From positions 3,829 through 67,828 of the forward strand of contig CAXXQD010000013.1 in NCBI GenBank assembly GCA_963677475.2: DNA of 64,000 nucleotides, read 5' to 3'. The notes below the pieces were generated by a model that searched no databases, had not been told where the DNA came from, and saw nothing but the letters and a program-made list of their open reading frames with translations. Within the stretch, counting starts at the first letter, position 1. The number at the start of each line of letters is the position of its first letter. Position numbers and translations under genes: made by a program. Below, piece by piece: positions 54,163 through 61,360 of the stretch. The stretch comes from JABMQB01 sp963677475. Lineage in GTDB: Bacteria; Bacteroidota; Bacteroidia; Bacteroidales; Prolixibacteraceae.

Positions 54163-54189
54163 CATCTGGTGACTTGAATTCACCAGGTG
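54163..54189. repeat. REP-like palindrome 3, directly upstream of sufS
   Basis: CATCTGGTGA and TCACCAGGTG around CTTGAAT: 10 pairs including one G-T. It keeps the GGTGACTTGAA core of the other two but differs in the outer arms. It ends 1 bp before the sufS ATG at 54191. Confidence 0.65.
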
Positions 54190-54190
54190 A

Positions 54191-55423
54191 ATGAATACCA
54201 AAATAATGGCATACGATATCCAAAAAATAAGAAGCTATTTCCCTATTCTTGAACAAAAGGTGTACAATAAAGACCTTGTTTATTTTGATAGCGCAGCTTC
54301 TGCCCAAAAAGCAGTTCAGGTTTTTCAGCTCGAAGAACAACTTCATAACGAATATTACGGGAACATTCACCGTGCTGCACATAATTTGGCTGATAAAGCC
54401 ACAATGAAATATGAAGAAACCAGGGACAAGGTTCAGCAACTTATAAATGCAAAAGAGCGTGAAGAAATTATTTTTACGAAAGGAACTACAGATAGCGTTA
54501 ACCTTGTTGCATTTTCGTACGGAGAGAGATTTGTCGGAGAGGGTGATGAAATAATAGTTTCGGAAATGGAACACCATTCCAACATTGTTCCATGGCAAAT
54601 GATGGCAGAACGAAAAAAAGCTGTCGTTAAAATGTTCCCCTTTAACGAAAAGGGAGAACTTAAGCTTGAACAACTCGACGCTCTAATTACAAAGGATACA
54701 AAACTTATAGCATTGGCGCATGTTTCCAATGTTTTGGGAACGATAAACCCGATCAAAGAAATTATTCAAATTGCGCATTCAAAAGGTGTTCATGTTTTTG
54801 TGGATGGGGCGCAGGCAGCCCAGCACCTGAAAGTTGACGTACAGGATCTTGATGTTGATTTTTACGCTTTTTCGGCGCATAAAATGTATGGTCCCAATGG
54901 TGTTGGGGTTTTGTACGGAAAGAGGGATCTTTTAGATGCGATTCCACCTTACCAAGGAGGTGGGGAAATGATTTCTGAAGTTTCGTTTACAGGGACAAGT
55001 TATAATGTAATTCCTTACAAGTTCGAAGCCGGAACGCCAAATATTACAAGTGTTGCGGCATTTGGTGCTGCAATTGATATGATCAATGAAATAGGAATCG
55101 ATCAGGTTGCAGCCCATGAAAATGAGTTGATGAAATATGCTACTTCTGAATTGAAACAGATACCGGGAATAAAAATTTACGGGGAGTCTGAAAATAAATC
55201 AGGTGTAATTTCTTTTAATATCGATGGGGTTCATTCGTATGACCTCGGGATGCTGCTCGACAAAATGGGCATTGCGGTTCGCACGGGCCATCATTGTGCC
55301 GATCCGGTTATGCAACATTATGGCATACAGGGGAATGTGCGTATATCATTTGGGATTTATAATACATTAGAAGAAATTGATGTTTTTATTGCTGCATTGA
55401 AAAAAGTAGTGGCAATGTTTTAG
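54191..55423 (+). CDS. sufS: Cysteine desulfurase SufS
   Basis: A 410-aa PLP enzyme that takes sulfur from cysteine for Fe-S cluster assembly. PLP Lys231 lies in SAHKMYGPNG and catalytic Cys369 in RTGHHCADPVMQ, both intact (numbered from ATG 54191). EMEHHSNIVPWQ and FTGTSYNVIPYKFEAGTPN are typical of the class. ATG 54206 (MAYDIQKIRSYFP) fits homologues equally well and would place the REP hairpin further from the start. It works with SufE, encoded at 56444. It has apparently been separated from sufBCD by the RAYT. Confidence 0.95.
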   Translation: MNTKIMAYDIQKIRSYFPILEQKVYNKDLVYFDSAASAQKAVQVFQLEEQLHNEYYGNIHRAAHNLADKATMKYEETRDKVQQLINAKEREEIIFTKGTTDSVNLVAFSYGERFVGEGDEIIVSEMEHHSNIVPWQMMAERKKAVVKMFPFNEKGELKLEQLDALITKDTKLIALAHVSNVLGTINPIKEIIQIAHSKGVHVFVDGAQAAQHLKVDVQDLDVDFYAFSAHKMYGPNGVGVLYGKRDLLDAIPPYQGGGEMISEVSFTGTSYNVIPYKFEAGTPNITSVAAFGAAIDMINEIGIDQVAAHENELMKYATSELKQIPGIKIYGESENKSGVISFNIDGVHSYDLGMLLDKMGIAVRTGHHCADPVMQHYGIQGNVRISFGIYNTLEEIDVFIAALKKVVAMF

Positions 55424-55432
55424 CAAAGAAAG

Positions 55433-55456
55433 AGGGTTCCACTTTTGTGAAACCCT
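55433..55456. terminator. Hairpin between convergent sufS and rubrerythrin genes
   Basis: AGGGTT-C-CAC-TTTT-GTG-A-AACCCT, nine pairs with one mismatch. On the minus strand it is followed by CTCTTTCTTT, so it probably ends the rubrerythrin transcript. The plus side lacks a U-run. Confidence 0.5.
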
Positions 55457-55469
55457 ATCTGGTATGAGC

Positions 55470-56045
55470 CTAATAATTTTCTTCTTTAATTTCAAAATAA
55501 GATTGCGAATGTGCACATGCAGGGCACTTTAACGGTGGTTTTTTAGCTTCGTGCAAGAATCCACAGTTCCTGCATTTCCAAACAACTTTCCCATCGCGCT
55601 CAAATACTTTTCCTTCTTCCAGGTTATCATATAATTTCCGAAACCTTTCTTCGTGCGCTTTTTCAGCTTTCGAAATCATTTTAAATACAACAGCAATATC
55701 TTTAAAACCTTCTTCTTCGGCAGTTTTGGCAAATTCAGGATACAGTTCTGTCCATTCTTCATTTTCCCCTTCAGCCGAAGCTTTTAGGTTTTCAATGGTT
55801 GTGCCGATTATCCCAGCCGGAAATGTAGCTGTAATTTCGGTCATGCCCCCTTCCAGAAAATTGAAAAAACGTTTTGCATGCTCTTTTTCGTTCAATGCTG
55901 TTTCAGCAAAAATTGCAGCGATTTGCTCCAGCCCTTCTTTTTTTGCTGCCGAAGCAAAGTAGTCGTACCTCATCCTTGCCTGAGATTCGCCGGCAAATGC
56001 TTTTAATAAATTTTGTTCTGTTTGCGTACCTTTAATTGATCCCAT
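55470..56045 (-). CDS. rbr: Rubrerythrin
   Basis: A 191-aa peroxide-scavenging non-haem iron protein. The N-terminal four-helix diiron domain carries the Glu ligands (FAGESQARMRYDYF, AETALNEKEHAKRF, ISKAEKAHEERF). The C-terminal rubredoxin-like domain holds a Cys4 iron (CRNCG ... CPACAHSQSYFEI). It protects anaerobes and microaerophiles from H2O2. Placed within the Fe-S assembly locus, it suggests a shared oxidative-stress context. Confidence 0.96.
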   Translation of the reverse strand: MGSIKGTQTEQNLLKAFAGESQARMRYDYFASAAKKEGLEQIAAIFAETALNEKEHAKRFFNFLEGGMTEITATFPAGIIGTTIENLKASAEGENEEWTELYPEFAKTAEEEGFKDIAVVFKMISKAEKAHEERFRKLYDNLEEGKVFERDGKVVWKCRNCGFLHEAKKPPLKCPACAHSQSYFEIKEENY

Positions 56046-56443
56046 ATTTTAAATGATTTTTGGTTTTAAAATTTTGCTTGAAGGTAAATAATATTTGCGA
56101 GGCAATAAAGGTCTGAACAATAGTTTAGAGCGAGTATAAAAAAAGCTTTTCGGTGTGGGAAAGCTTTTACAATGCTGTCTTTTCTTGTTAAAAGCAAGAA
56201 ATAAAAACATCTAAAGTGCTGTTCATAAATTTGTTTGCGGCAGTTCAAAAGCCGTTTTTATATTTGATTGTTTTATTTCTTTTAATTTCTAAGAGTTAGG
56301 TTAAAAAGGAAACCATCAAGTTAATATACATTATCCTATTTCAGTAGGTGTTAAATAATAACTAACTAAATACCTATTGGTATTGTATTTATCATTGTCA
56401 GTAAGCAAAAATTTGCGACATTTGTGTCTTTAATAGCAGAAAA
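56046..56443. other. Intergenic stretch between rbr and sufE
   Basis: About 400 bp between divergent genes. Apart from the hairpin at 56141-56168 it is AT-rich, with no believable reading frame and no clean TAnnTTTG box on either strand. Confidence 0.45.
56138..56168 (-). terminator. Hairpin with U-run on the minus strand, no gene upstream
   Basis: AAAAGCTTTTC pairs with GGAAAGCTTTT (one G-T) around GGTGTG. On the minus strand it is followed by TTTATA. It looks like a terminator for a leftward transcript, but no leftward gene lies between it and sufE. Confidence 0.4.
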
Positions 56444-56878
56444 ATGACAATTGAACAAGTTCAGCAGGATATAATAGAAGAGTTTTCTATCTATGAAGAC
56501 TGGATGGATAAATACGGTTATCTGATAGAGTTGGGGAATGAACTGGAAGATTTGGACCCGTCTAAGAAAACGGATCAAAACCTTATCAAAGGTTGTCAAT
56601 CGAGGGTTTGGCTGGTTTCTGAGTTTCGTGATAGTAAAATTTATTTTAGCGGCGAAAGCGATGCAGTTATTGTAAAAGGATTGGTCGCTTTGCTCTTGCG
56701 CGTTGTGTCAGGAAGGACCCCGGCTGAATTGCTTGAAAATGAGTTGCATTTTATCGATGATCTTGGCTTGAAACAACACTTATCACCCACGCGTTCGAAT
56801 GGTTTGTTGGCGATGGTAAAACAAATCAGGATGTACGCTGTTGCTTATAACAGGATCGAAGCACAAGGAGGGAATTAA
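56444..56878 (+). CDS. sufE: SufE-type sulfur acceptor
   Basis: 144 aa. The sulfur-accepting Cys51 is in LIKGCQSRVWL, and LLRVVSGRTPAELLEN and HLSPTRSNGLLAMV are typical of SufE. It takes persulfide from SufS and passes it to SufBCD. It heads a second transcription unit of the locus; the DUF59 gene begins 1 bp after its stop with a GGAGG upstream. Confidence 0.96.
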   Translation: MTIEQVQQDIIEEFSIYEDWMDKYGYLIELGNELEDLDPSKKTDQNLIKGCQSRVWLVSEFRDSKIYFSGESDAVIVKGLVALLLRVVSGRTPAELLENELHFIDDLGLKQHLSPTRSNGLLAMVKQIRMYAVAYNRIEAQGGN

Positions 56879-56879
56879 G

Positions 56880-57185
56880 ATGGATAAAAGGATTGATCTT
56901 ATTATTGAGAATTTAAAAGAGGTTTATGACCCTGAAATCCCCGTAAATATATACGATTTGGGACTTATTTATAATGTTGACGTTGATGAAAACAACCAGG
57001 CGAATATTATCATGACACTTACTGCTCCGGGATGCCCGGTTGCCGATATTTTGGTTGAAGATGCGCAACAGGCAGCATTATCGGTCGAAGGTATTGAAGG
57101 GGCGAATGTGGAACTTACCTTTGAACCACCCTGGGATAAATCAATGATGAGCGAAGAGGCAAGGCTCGAACTTGGTTTCTTTTAA
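56880..57185 (+). CDS. DUF59/MIP18-family Fe-S assembly protein (SufT-like)
   Basis: 101 aa from ATG 56880 (MDKRIDLIIENLKEVYDPEIP), which is preferred over the upstream in-frame TTG inside sufE. The block YDPEIPVNIYDLGLIYNVDV and the TAPGCPVAD motif with its conserved Cys identify the PaaD/MIP18 family linked to Fe-S cluster insertion. The C-terminus EPPWDKSMMSEEARLELGFF is typical of suf-associated members. Start is 1 bp after the sufE stop. Confidence 0.92.
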   Translation: MDKRIDLIIENLKEVYDPEIPVNIYDLGLIYNVDVDENNQANIIMTLTAPGCPVADILVEDAQQAALSVEGIEGANVELTFEPPWDKSMMSEEARLELGFF

Positions 57186-57217
57186 CCTGAATTTAGTATA
57201 TTAGGCTAAAAATTAGT

Positions 57218-58156
57218 TTGCCTGATTCGATCAAAATATCCGCTTTAATTAAATCCAAAGCCCTCGAACTTGGTTTCCTTGATTGTGGTATTTTGCCTGT
57301 CGAATTCTTATCGGAAGAAAAAGAACACCTTCAAAATTGGTTGGACAAAAACATGCATGGCGAAATGGGCTATATGCAACGAAACGTTGATATGCGCCTT
57401 GATCCACGGCTTTTGGTGGAAAATGCTAAAAGTGTGGTGCTTGTGCTTCAAAATTATTACCCGAAGGAAACACAAAAAGACCCCGAAGCCCCTGTACTTT
57501 CAAAATATGCTTACGGCATTGATTACCATCATGTAATGAAAGAAAAGCTTTATAAGCTGCTTGACTTTATTCAAAAAGAAATTGCACCCTGTAACGGGAG
57601 GGCATTTGTAGATTCAGCACCGGTTTTGGAAAGGGCATGGGCAAAAAAGGCAGGTTTGGGCTGGGTTGGCAAAAACAGCAACCTGATTTCATTAGAACAC
57701 GGTAGCTTTTTCTTTATTGGCGAATTAATCCTCGATTTAGAGCTGCCTTCAGCCAATAAGCCGGAAATAAGGGATCATTGTGGTAAATGCACCAAATGCA
57801 TTGATGCATGCCCAACAAAAGCAATTGTTGCCGAAAGGGTTGTGGATGCCCGGAAATGTATTTCATACCAAACAATCGAACTCAAAGGTGACCTGGACGA
57901 ATCTTTAAAAGGGAAGTTCGAGAACCGGGTGTTTGGTTGCGATATTTGCCAGGATGTTTGTCCATGGAACTTAAAGTCGGAGGCACATTCAGAATCTCAA
58001 TTTGAACCAAGCTCCTTGCTTATGAACCTTTCGAAACAGGAATGGGAAGCTATGGACAAGCCTTTGTTTAACGAACTATTTCGGAAATCGGCTGTTAAAC
58101 GTACAAAATTTGAGGGATTAAAACGTAACCTGGATTTTCTGAGCGATGAAGCCTAA
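57218..58156 (+). CDS. queG: Epoxyqueuosine reductase
   Basis: 312 aa; catalyses the last step of queuosine synthesis on tRNA using cobalamin and two 4Fe-4S clusters. Cluster motifs are CGKCTKCIDACP from Cys188 and CDICQDVCPWN from about 241. The catalytic Asp lies in FVDSAPVLER and WVGKNSNLI is conserved. No ATG is available before the conserved N-terminus, so TTG 57218 (MPDSIKISALIKSKA) is used as the start. Its Fe-S need explains its place next to suf genes. It overlaps the next gene by 11 bp. Confidence 0.93.
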   Translation: MPDSIKISALIKSKALELGFLDCGILPVEFLSEEKEHLQNWLDKNMHGEMGYMQRNVDMRLDPRLLVENAKSVVLVLQNYYPKETQKDPEAPVLSKYAYGIDYHHVMKEKLYKLLDFIQKEIAPCNGRAFVDSAPVLERAWAKKAGLGWVGKNSNLISLEHGSFFFIGELILDLELPSANKPEIRDHCGKCTKCIDACPTKAIVAERVVDARKCISYQTIELKGDLDESLKGKFENRVFGCDICQDVCPWNLKSEAHSESQFEPSSLLMNLSKQEWEAMDKPLFNELFRKSAVKRTKFEGLKRNLDFLSDEA

Positions 58157-58616
58157 AAAATTTGAATATAAAAGCGAACTGTTTGCTCCCGAAAGGGGCG
58201 GGGTTTATGTTGGTTTTCCGTTTGATGGAATGAAAGAATTTGGAACCAGGGGCCCTGTTCGGGTTGAATGCTGGATAGACGGATACCATAAATTTTGCAG
58301 TTTGCTTCCGATGGGCGAAGGTCAACATGCAATTCATGTGAATGCCGAAATCAGAAAAGCAATTGACAGGCAGGAAGGCGATGAGGTTCAGGTACTTGTG
58401 GTTGAAAACCTCCGCCCAAGGGAATTGATTGTCCCGGATGACTTTCAATGGTTTCTGGATGACGATCCCGATTTAAACATGAAGTACAACAAATTGTCTT
58501 TCTCAGTTCGCTCTGCAATGTTCAACCATATTAACGAAGCCAAACGCCCCGAAACCAGGGCAAATCGCCTTGAAATGTTCCTAAAAAGGATCAAAGAAGA
58601 GGGGTTTAAGAGGTAG
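58146..58616 (+). CDS. YdeI/OmdA-type protein with DUF1905 domain
   Basis: 156 aa. Residues about 8-95 match the DUF1905 beta-barrel pattern (GGVYVGFPFDGMKEFGTRGPVRVECWIDG..., GDEVQVLV). The C-terminal 50 residues show a YdeI/OmdA-like helical pattern (YNKLSFSVRSAMFNHINEAKRPETRANRLEMFLKRI). Such proteins are loosely linked to bacteriocin or stress protection; the biochemical role is unknown. Translationally coupled to queG through an 11-bp overlap. Confidence 0.85.
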   Translation: MKPKKFEYKSELFAPERGGVYVGFPFDGMKEFGTRGPVRVECWIDGYHKFCSLLPMGEGQHAIHVNAEIRKAIDRQEGDEVQVLVVENLRPRELIVPDDFQWFLDDDPDLNMKYNKLSFSVRSAMFNHINEAKRPETRANRLEMFLKRIKEEGFKR

Positions 58617-58620
58617 CGAA

Positions 58621-59859
58621 CTATACTAGCTCCAGCGCCGCATTTATATCCTCTATCAAATCTTCCACATTTTCGATACCCACTGAAAGCCGCATCATGC
58701 TTGGCCTAATCTTCATATCTTCTCGTTCCTCTTTCGTAAATTCCTGATAAATGGTCGAATATGGGTGAATAATCAAACTTTTGTTGTCGTTTAGGTTTGT
58801 TGCACGTTTTATAAGCTTTAAAGCATTCATAAATGCAAAACATTGTTCCTGGTTTTCAAGGTCAAATGCCATGATTGTTCCCGGAATCCCATGAAAATAT
58901 TTGGATGCCAGCTGGTATTGTGGAGAACTTTCCAATCCGGGGTAATCCACCTTTTTTATTTTTGGATGGGCATTTAAAAATTCCCCCAGCTTTATGCAGT
59001 TTTGGTAACATTTTTCAACCCGAAGCTCAAGAATGTCCAAGCCCTGAATTTGCAAAAGGGCAGTTTGTGCAGTCATTGTTCCGCCCGTGTGGCGGTATAT
59101 GTTTTTTCGTAGTTTGGCAATAAATGCATTTCCTCCAAATTTGCTGGTGTAAGCAGAGAAATTGGGGTTTTTATTCCAGTCAAAGTTACCATAGTCAATT
59201 ATGGCTCCGCCAAACGTAGATCCTCCTCCCGAAATATATTTAGTGGTTGAAATTACCTCAATGTTGACACCAAACTCCCCGGCGCTAAAAACATTTGGGG
59301 GTGTAAGGGTTGAGTCTGCAATTAGCAGAATCCCATGTTTTTTACAGACCCTCGAAAGCATGTTAATGTCTGCAATTTCCAGTTGCGGGTTTGTGACCGT
59401 TTCAAAATAAATTGCCCTGGTATTTGAGTCAATCAATGCTTCAATTGCAGATTCCGACTTCAGATCAGAAAACCTGGATTCTATTCCAAATTCAGGCAAT
59501 GTGGTATCGAAAAGAGCGAAAGTGTGCCCAAATAAATGTTTGCCAGCTATAATGTTGTCGCCGCTTTTTACACAGCTCAATATGGTATTTGAAATAGCAG
59601 CCATACCCGATGAAACTGCAAGCACACCATGACTTTGTGTGAGTTCCTGAAGTTTTAGTTCAAAATACTCAACTGTGGGGTTTGAAGTCCTGGAATACAC
59701 ATGCGCCTGATATTCCCCTTTAAAATTTGCCATAATCTGTTCAGCGCTGTCAAATTCATAGGCAACAGTGCCATAAACAGGCATTTGTAATGCATTGTGC
59801 GGATCTTTTTTTGCGAAATTTGTATGCAGGGCTTTGGTCGTAAATCCGGTTTTTTTCAT
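58621..59859 (-). CDS. Cys/Met-metabolism PLP-dependent enzyme (O-acetylhomoserine sulfhydrylase or gamma-lyase type)
   Basis: 412 aa from ATG 59859 (MKKTGFTTKALHTNF); the upstream TTG is not needed. Family motifs: YSRTSNPT, SSGMAAI, ADSTLTPP and PLP Lys207 in STTKYISGGG. The C-terminus RLSVGIENVEDLIEDI is normal. The family includes MetY, MetB, MetC and methionine gamma-lyase, and these motifs do not decide between them; MetY or a gamma-lyase seems most likely. Convergent with the YdeI-like gene, 4 bp between stops. Confidence 0.88.
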   Translation of the reverse strand: MKKTGFTTKALHTNFAKKDPHNALQMPVYGTVAYEFDSAEQIMANFKGEYQAHVYSRTSNPTVEYFELKLQELTQSHGVLAVSSGMAAISNTILSCVKSGDNIIAGKHLFGHTFALFDTTLPEFGIESRFSDLKSESAIEALIDSNTRAIYFETVTNPQLEIADINMLSRVCKKHGILLIADSTLTPPNVFSAGEFGVNIEVISTTKYISGGGSTFGGAIIDYGNFDWNKNPNFSAYTSKFGGNAFIAKLRKNIYRHTGGTMTAQTALLQIQGLDILELRVEKCYQNCIKLGEFLNAHPKIKKVDYPGLESSPQYQLASKYFHGIPGTIMAFDLENQEQCFAFMNALKLIKRATNLNDNKSLIIHPYSTIYQEFTKEEREDMKIRPSMMRLSVGIENVEDLIEDINAALELV

Positions 59860-60275
59860 GGGTATTCTATTTTTTGTAAGCAACAACGTATTAGATGAAT
59901 TGTTTGTGAACAGCTATAAAAGAGCATTTAATCAGTTAAGAAATATTGATGGTTCTTCTACAAATCATGGGCTCAGTAGATATAATATTTTGTTCAGTAA
60001 AAGGCAACCCTGGATTATATGTGTTTTGTGACATATTCATGGAAAATATATTCTTTTCAAATAATAATTTTTATAGGAATTGTAAAAAAAAAGTTTAAAC
60101 TTTGTTTTGAAAATCAAACCCAAGGACGTAACCCAATATATAAGAATTTTAATTAAAGTTAACCCTTGGTACGAAAAAACAATCCGATTATTTAATAACC
60201 GGATTGTCTGTGTAATTATTTATAAATCCGCCCAACAGGGGTGCAACCTTGTTAGGCAATAAACATTTCAAAATT
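59860..60275. other. Intergenic leader region of the surface operon
   Basis: About 415 bp between divergent genes, with no reading frame worth reporting. The first half is AT-rich. From 60119 on it is unusually rich in inverted repeats: CCAAGG/CCTTGG at 60119-60169, CAATCCG/CGGATTG at 60180-60206 and a third pair at 60230-60257. This suggests a structured transcript leader. Confidence 0.45.
60180..60257 (+). promoter_or_regulatory. Two-hairpin leader upstream of the S74 gene
   Basis: Hairpin 1: CAATCCG (60180-60186) with CGGATTG (60200-60206), extended inside by TTATT/AATAA. Hairpin 2: GCCcAACA..GG (60230-60239) with CC..TGTTaGGC (60247-60257). They end 18 bp before the start codon. The first is preceded by an A-run, so on the other strand it would look like a terminator. 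Confidence 0.35.
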
Positions 60276-60908
60276 ATGAAAAAATATTCATTTATTTTCT
60301 TCTTAGGCTTCTTAGCCTTGTCTTTCAACAGTTTTTCGCAACTTAGGGTTGATAGCAATGGAAATGCAACTGTTAAATATGGTAATTTATCATCGGGCAA
60401 TGATGCGATATTGTACTTAGGTGATACCAATCACTATATAAAAAGTGTGTGGGGTTCAGGTGTAAGAATCGGCACGGCGGGTTCCATTGATGTAATTAGG
60501 TTAACCCAATGGGATTCCAGGGTTGGTATTAATCGCGATCCTTCTTATACTCTTGATGTAAGTGGAACGCTTCGAGTAAATACTACCTTATATTCTTCAG
60601 ATGAAAGATATAAGACTGATATTAAGGATTTGGGAAATCCTATTGACAAAATAAAGCTTGCCAAAGGAGTTTCTTACAAATTTTCGTTAGAGAAAGAAAA
60701 AAATAAAAAAGAAAACAATAGAAATTTTGGTTTTATAGCCCAGGATTTTCAAAAAGTCTTTCCTGAACTAGTATATGAAGATTCCCTTGGATATTTATCG
60801 ATCGATTATGTTTCAATGATACCTGTTTTACTTGAAGCAGTAAAAAAACAACAAGAGGACATTGAGGAATTAAAAGCTTTGTTAGCAAATATAGAATCAA
60901 AAAAATAG
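60276..60908 (+). CDS. Secreted protein with C-terminal S74 chaperone (tail-fibre) domain
   Basis: 210 aa from ATG 60276, giving a good signal peptide (MKKYSFIFFLGFLALSF...FSQ). A short beta-rich part with VGINRDPSYTLDVSGTLRVN is followed by a Peptidase_S74 intramolecular chaperone domain (SSDERYKTDIKDL, FGFIAQDFQKVFPELV, YVSMIPVLLEAVKKQQEDI) and a coiled-coil tail. S74 domains trimerise phage and surface fibres and cut themselves off with a Ser/Lys pair. In Bacteroidota they also occur on exported proteins. 6 bp before the next gene, so they are one operon. Confidence 0.85.
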   Translation: MKKYSFIFFLGFLALSFNSFSQLRVDSNGNATVKYGNLSSGNDAILYLGDTNHYIKSVWGSGVRIGTAGSIDVIRLTQWDSRVGINRDPSYTLDVSGTLRVNTTLYSSDERYKTDIKDLGNPIDKIKLAKGVSYKFSLEKEKNKKENNRNFGFIAQDFQKVFPELVYEDSLGYLSIDYVSMIPVLLEAVKKQQEDIEELKALLANIESKK

Positions 60909-60914
60909 ATTGAC

Positions 60915-61349
60915 ATGAATCTTAAAATAATACTTTTCGCAATGAGCTTGATATGCTTTTGTGCATTCGCAAAGGGTCAGGTCAATATAAAATTTGATTA
61001 CGATGATTCAGGGAATCGTATCCAAAGAATAATTGACATGAATAAGAGTGCAATAGTTGGTAATAATACAGAAGGCAATTCTGAAGTTATTACTGATCAG
61101 CTTGAAGAGCTTCAGGTTAATATATATCCCAATCCTACCAAAGGAAAAATAAGGCTTGAGATTCCTATGCTCGATAAAAATGCTGAAGGAAGAATCAAAG
61201 TTATAGATGCCAGTGGGAAAAACGTTTTTCAGGATGATCATCTTTCTGTTTCTAATTTGATCAACATTGAAAAATTAAATAACGGGATCTATTTTCTGCA
61301 TCTGTTCTATAACGAACAATCATTACAATGGAAAATAATTAAACAATAA
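60915..61349 (+). CDS. Short T9SS-sorted protein with a YD-type motif
   Basis: 144 aa. Signal peptide (residues 1-22, ending AKGQ), then FDYDDSGNRIQR, which resembles one RHS/YD repeat. A variable linker follows, and from about residue 68 a type A T9SS sorting domain (VNIYPNPTKGKIRLEI ... GIYFLHLFYNEQ..KIIKQ). It should be exported by the Sec and type IX systems and placed at the cell surface. It lies 11 bp before the giant RHS-type gene, and its YD motif suggests a partner or remnant of the same system. Confidence 0.85.
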   Translation: MNLKIILFAMSLICFCAFAKGQVNIKFDYDDSGNRIQRIIDMNKSAIVGNNTEGNSEVITDQLEELQVNIYPNPTKGKIRLEIPMLDKNAEGRIKVIDASGKNVFQDDHLSVSNLINIEKLNNGIYFLHLFYNEQSLQWKIIKQ

Positions 61350-61360
61350 AGTTAATCCCT

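Noticed and set aside
54158..54673. 171-codon minus-strand frame opposite sufS
   Set aside because: It overlaps an intact, conserved sufS and its product has no recognisable motif.
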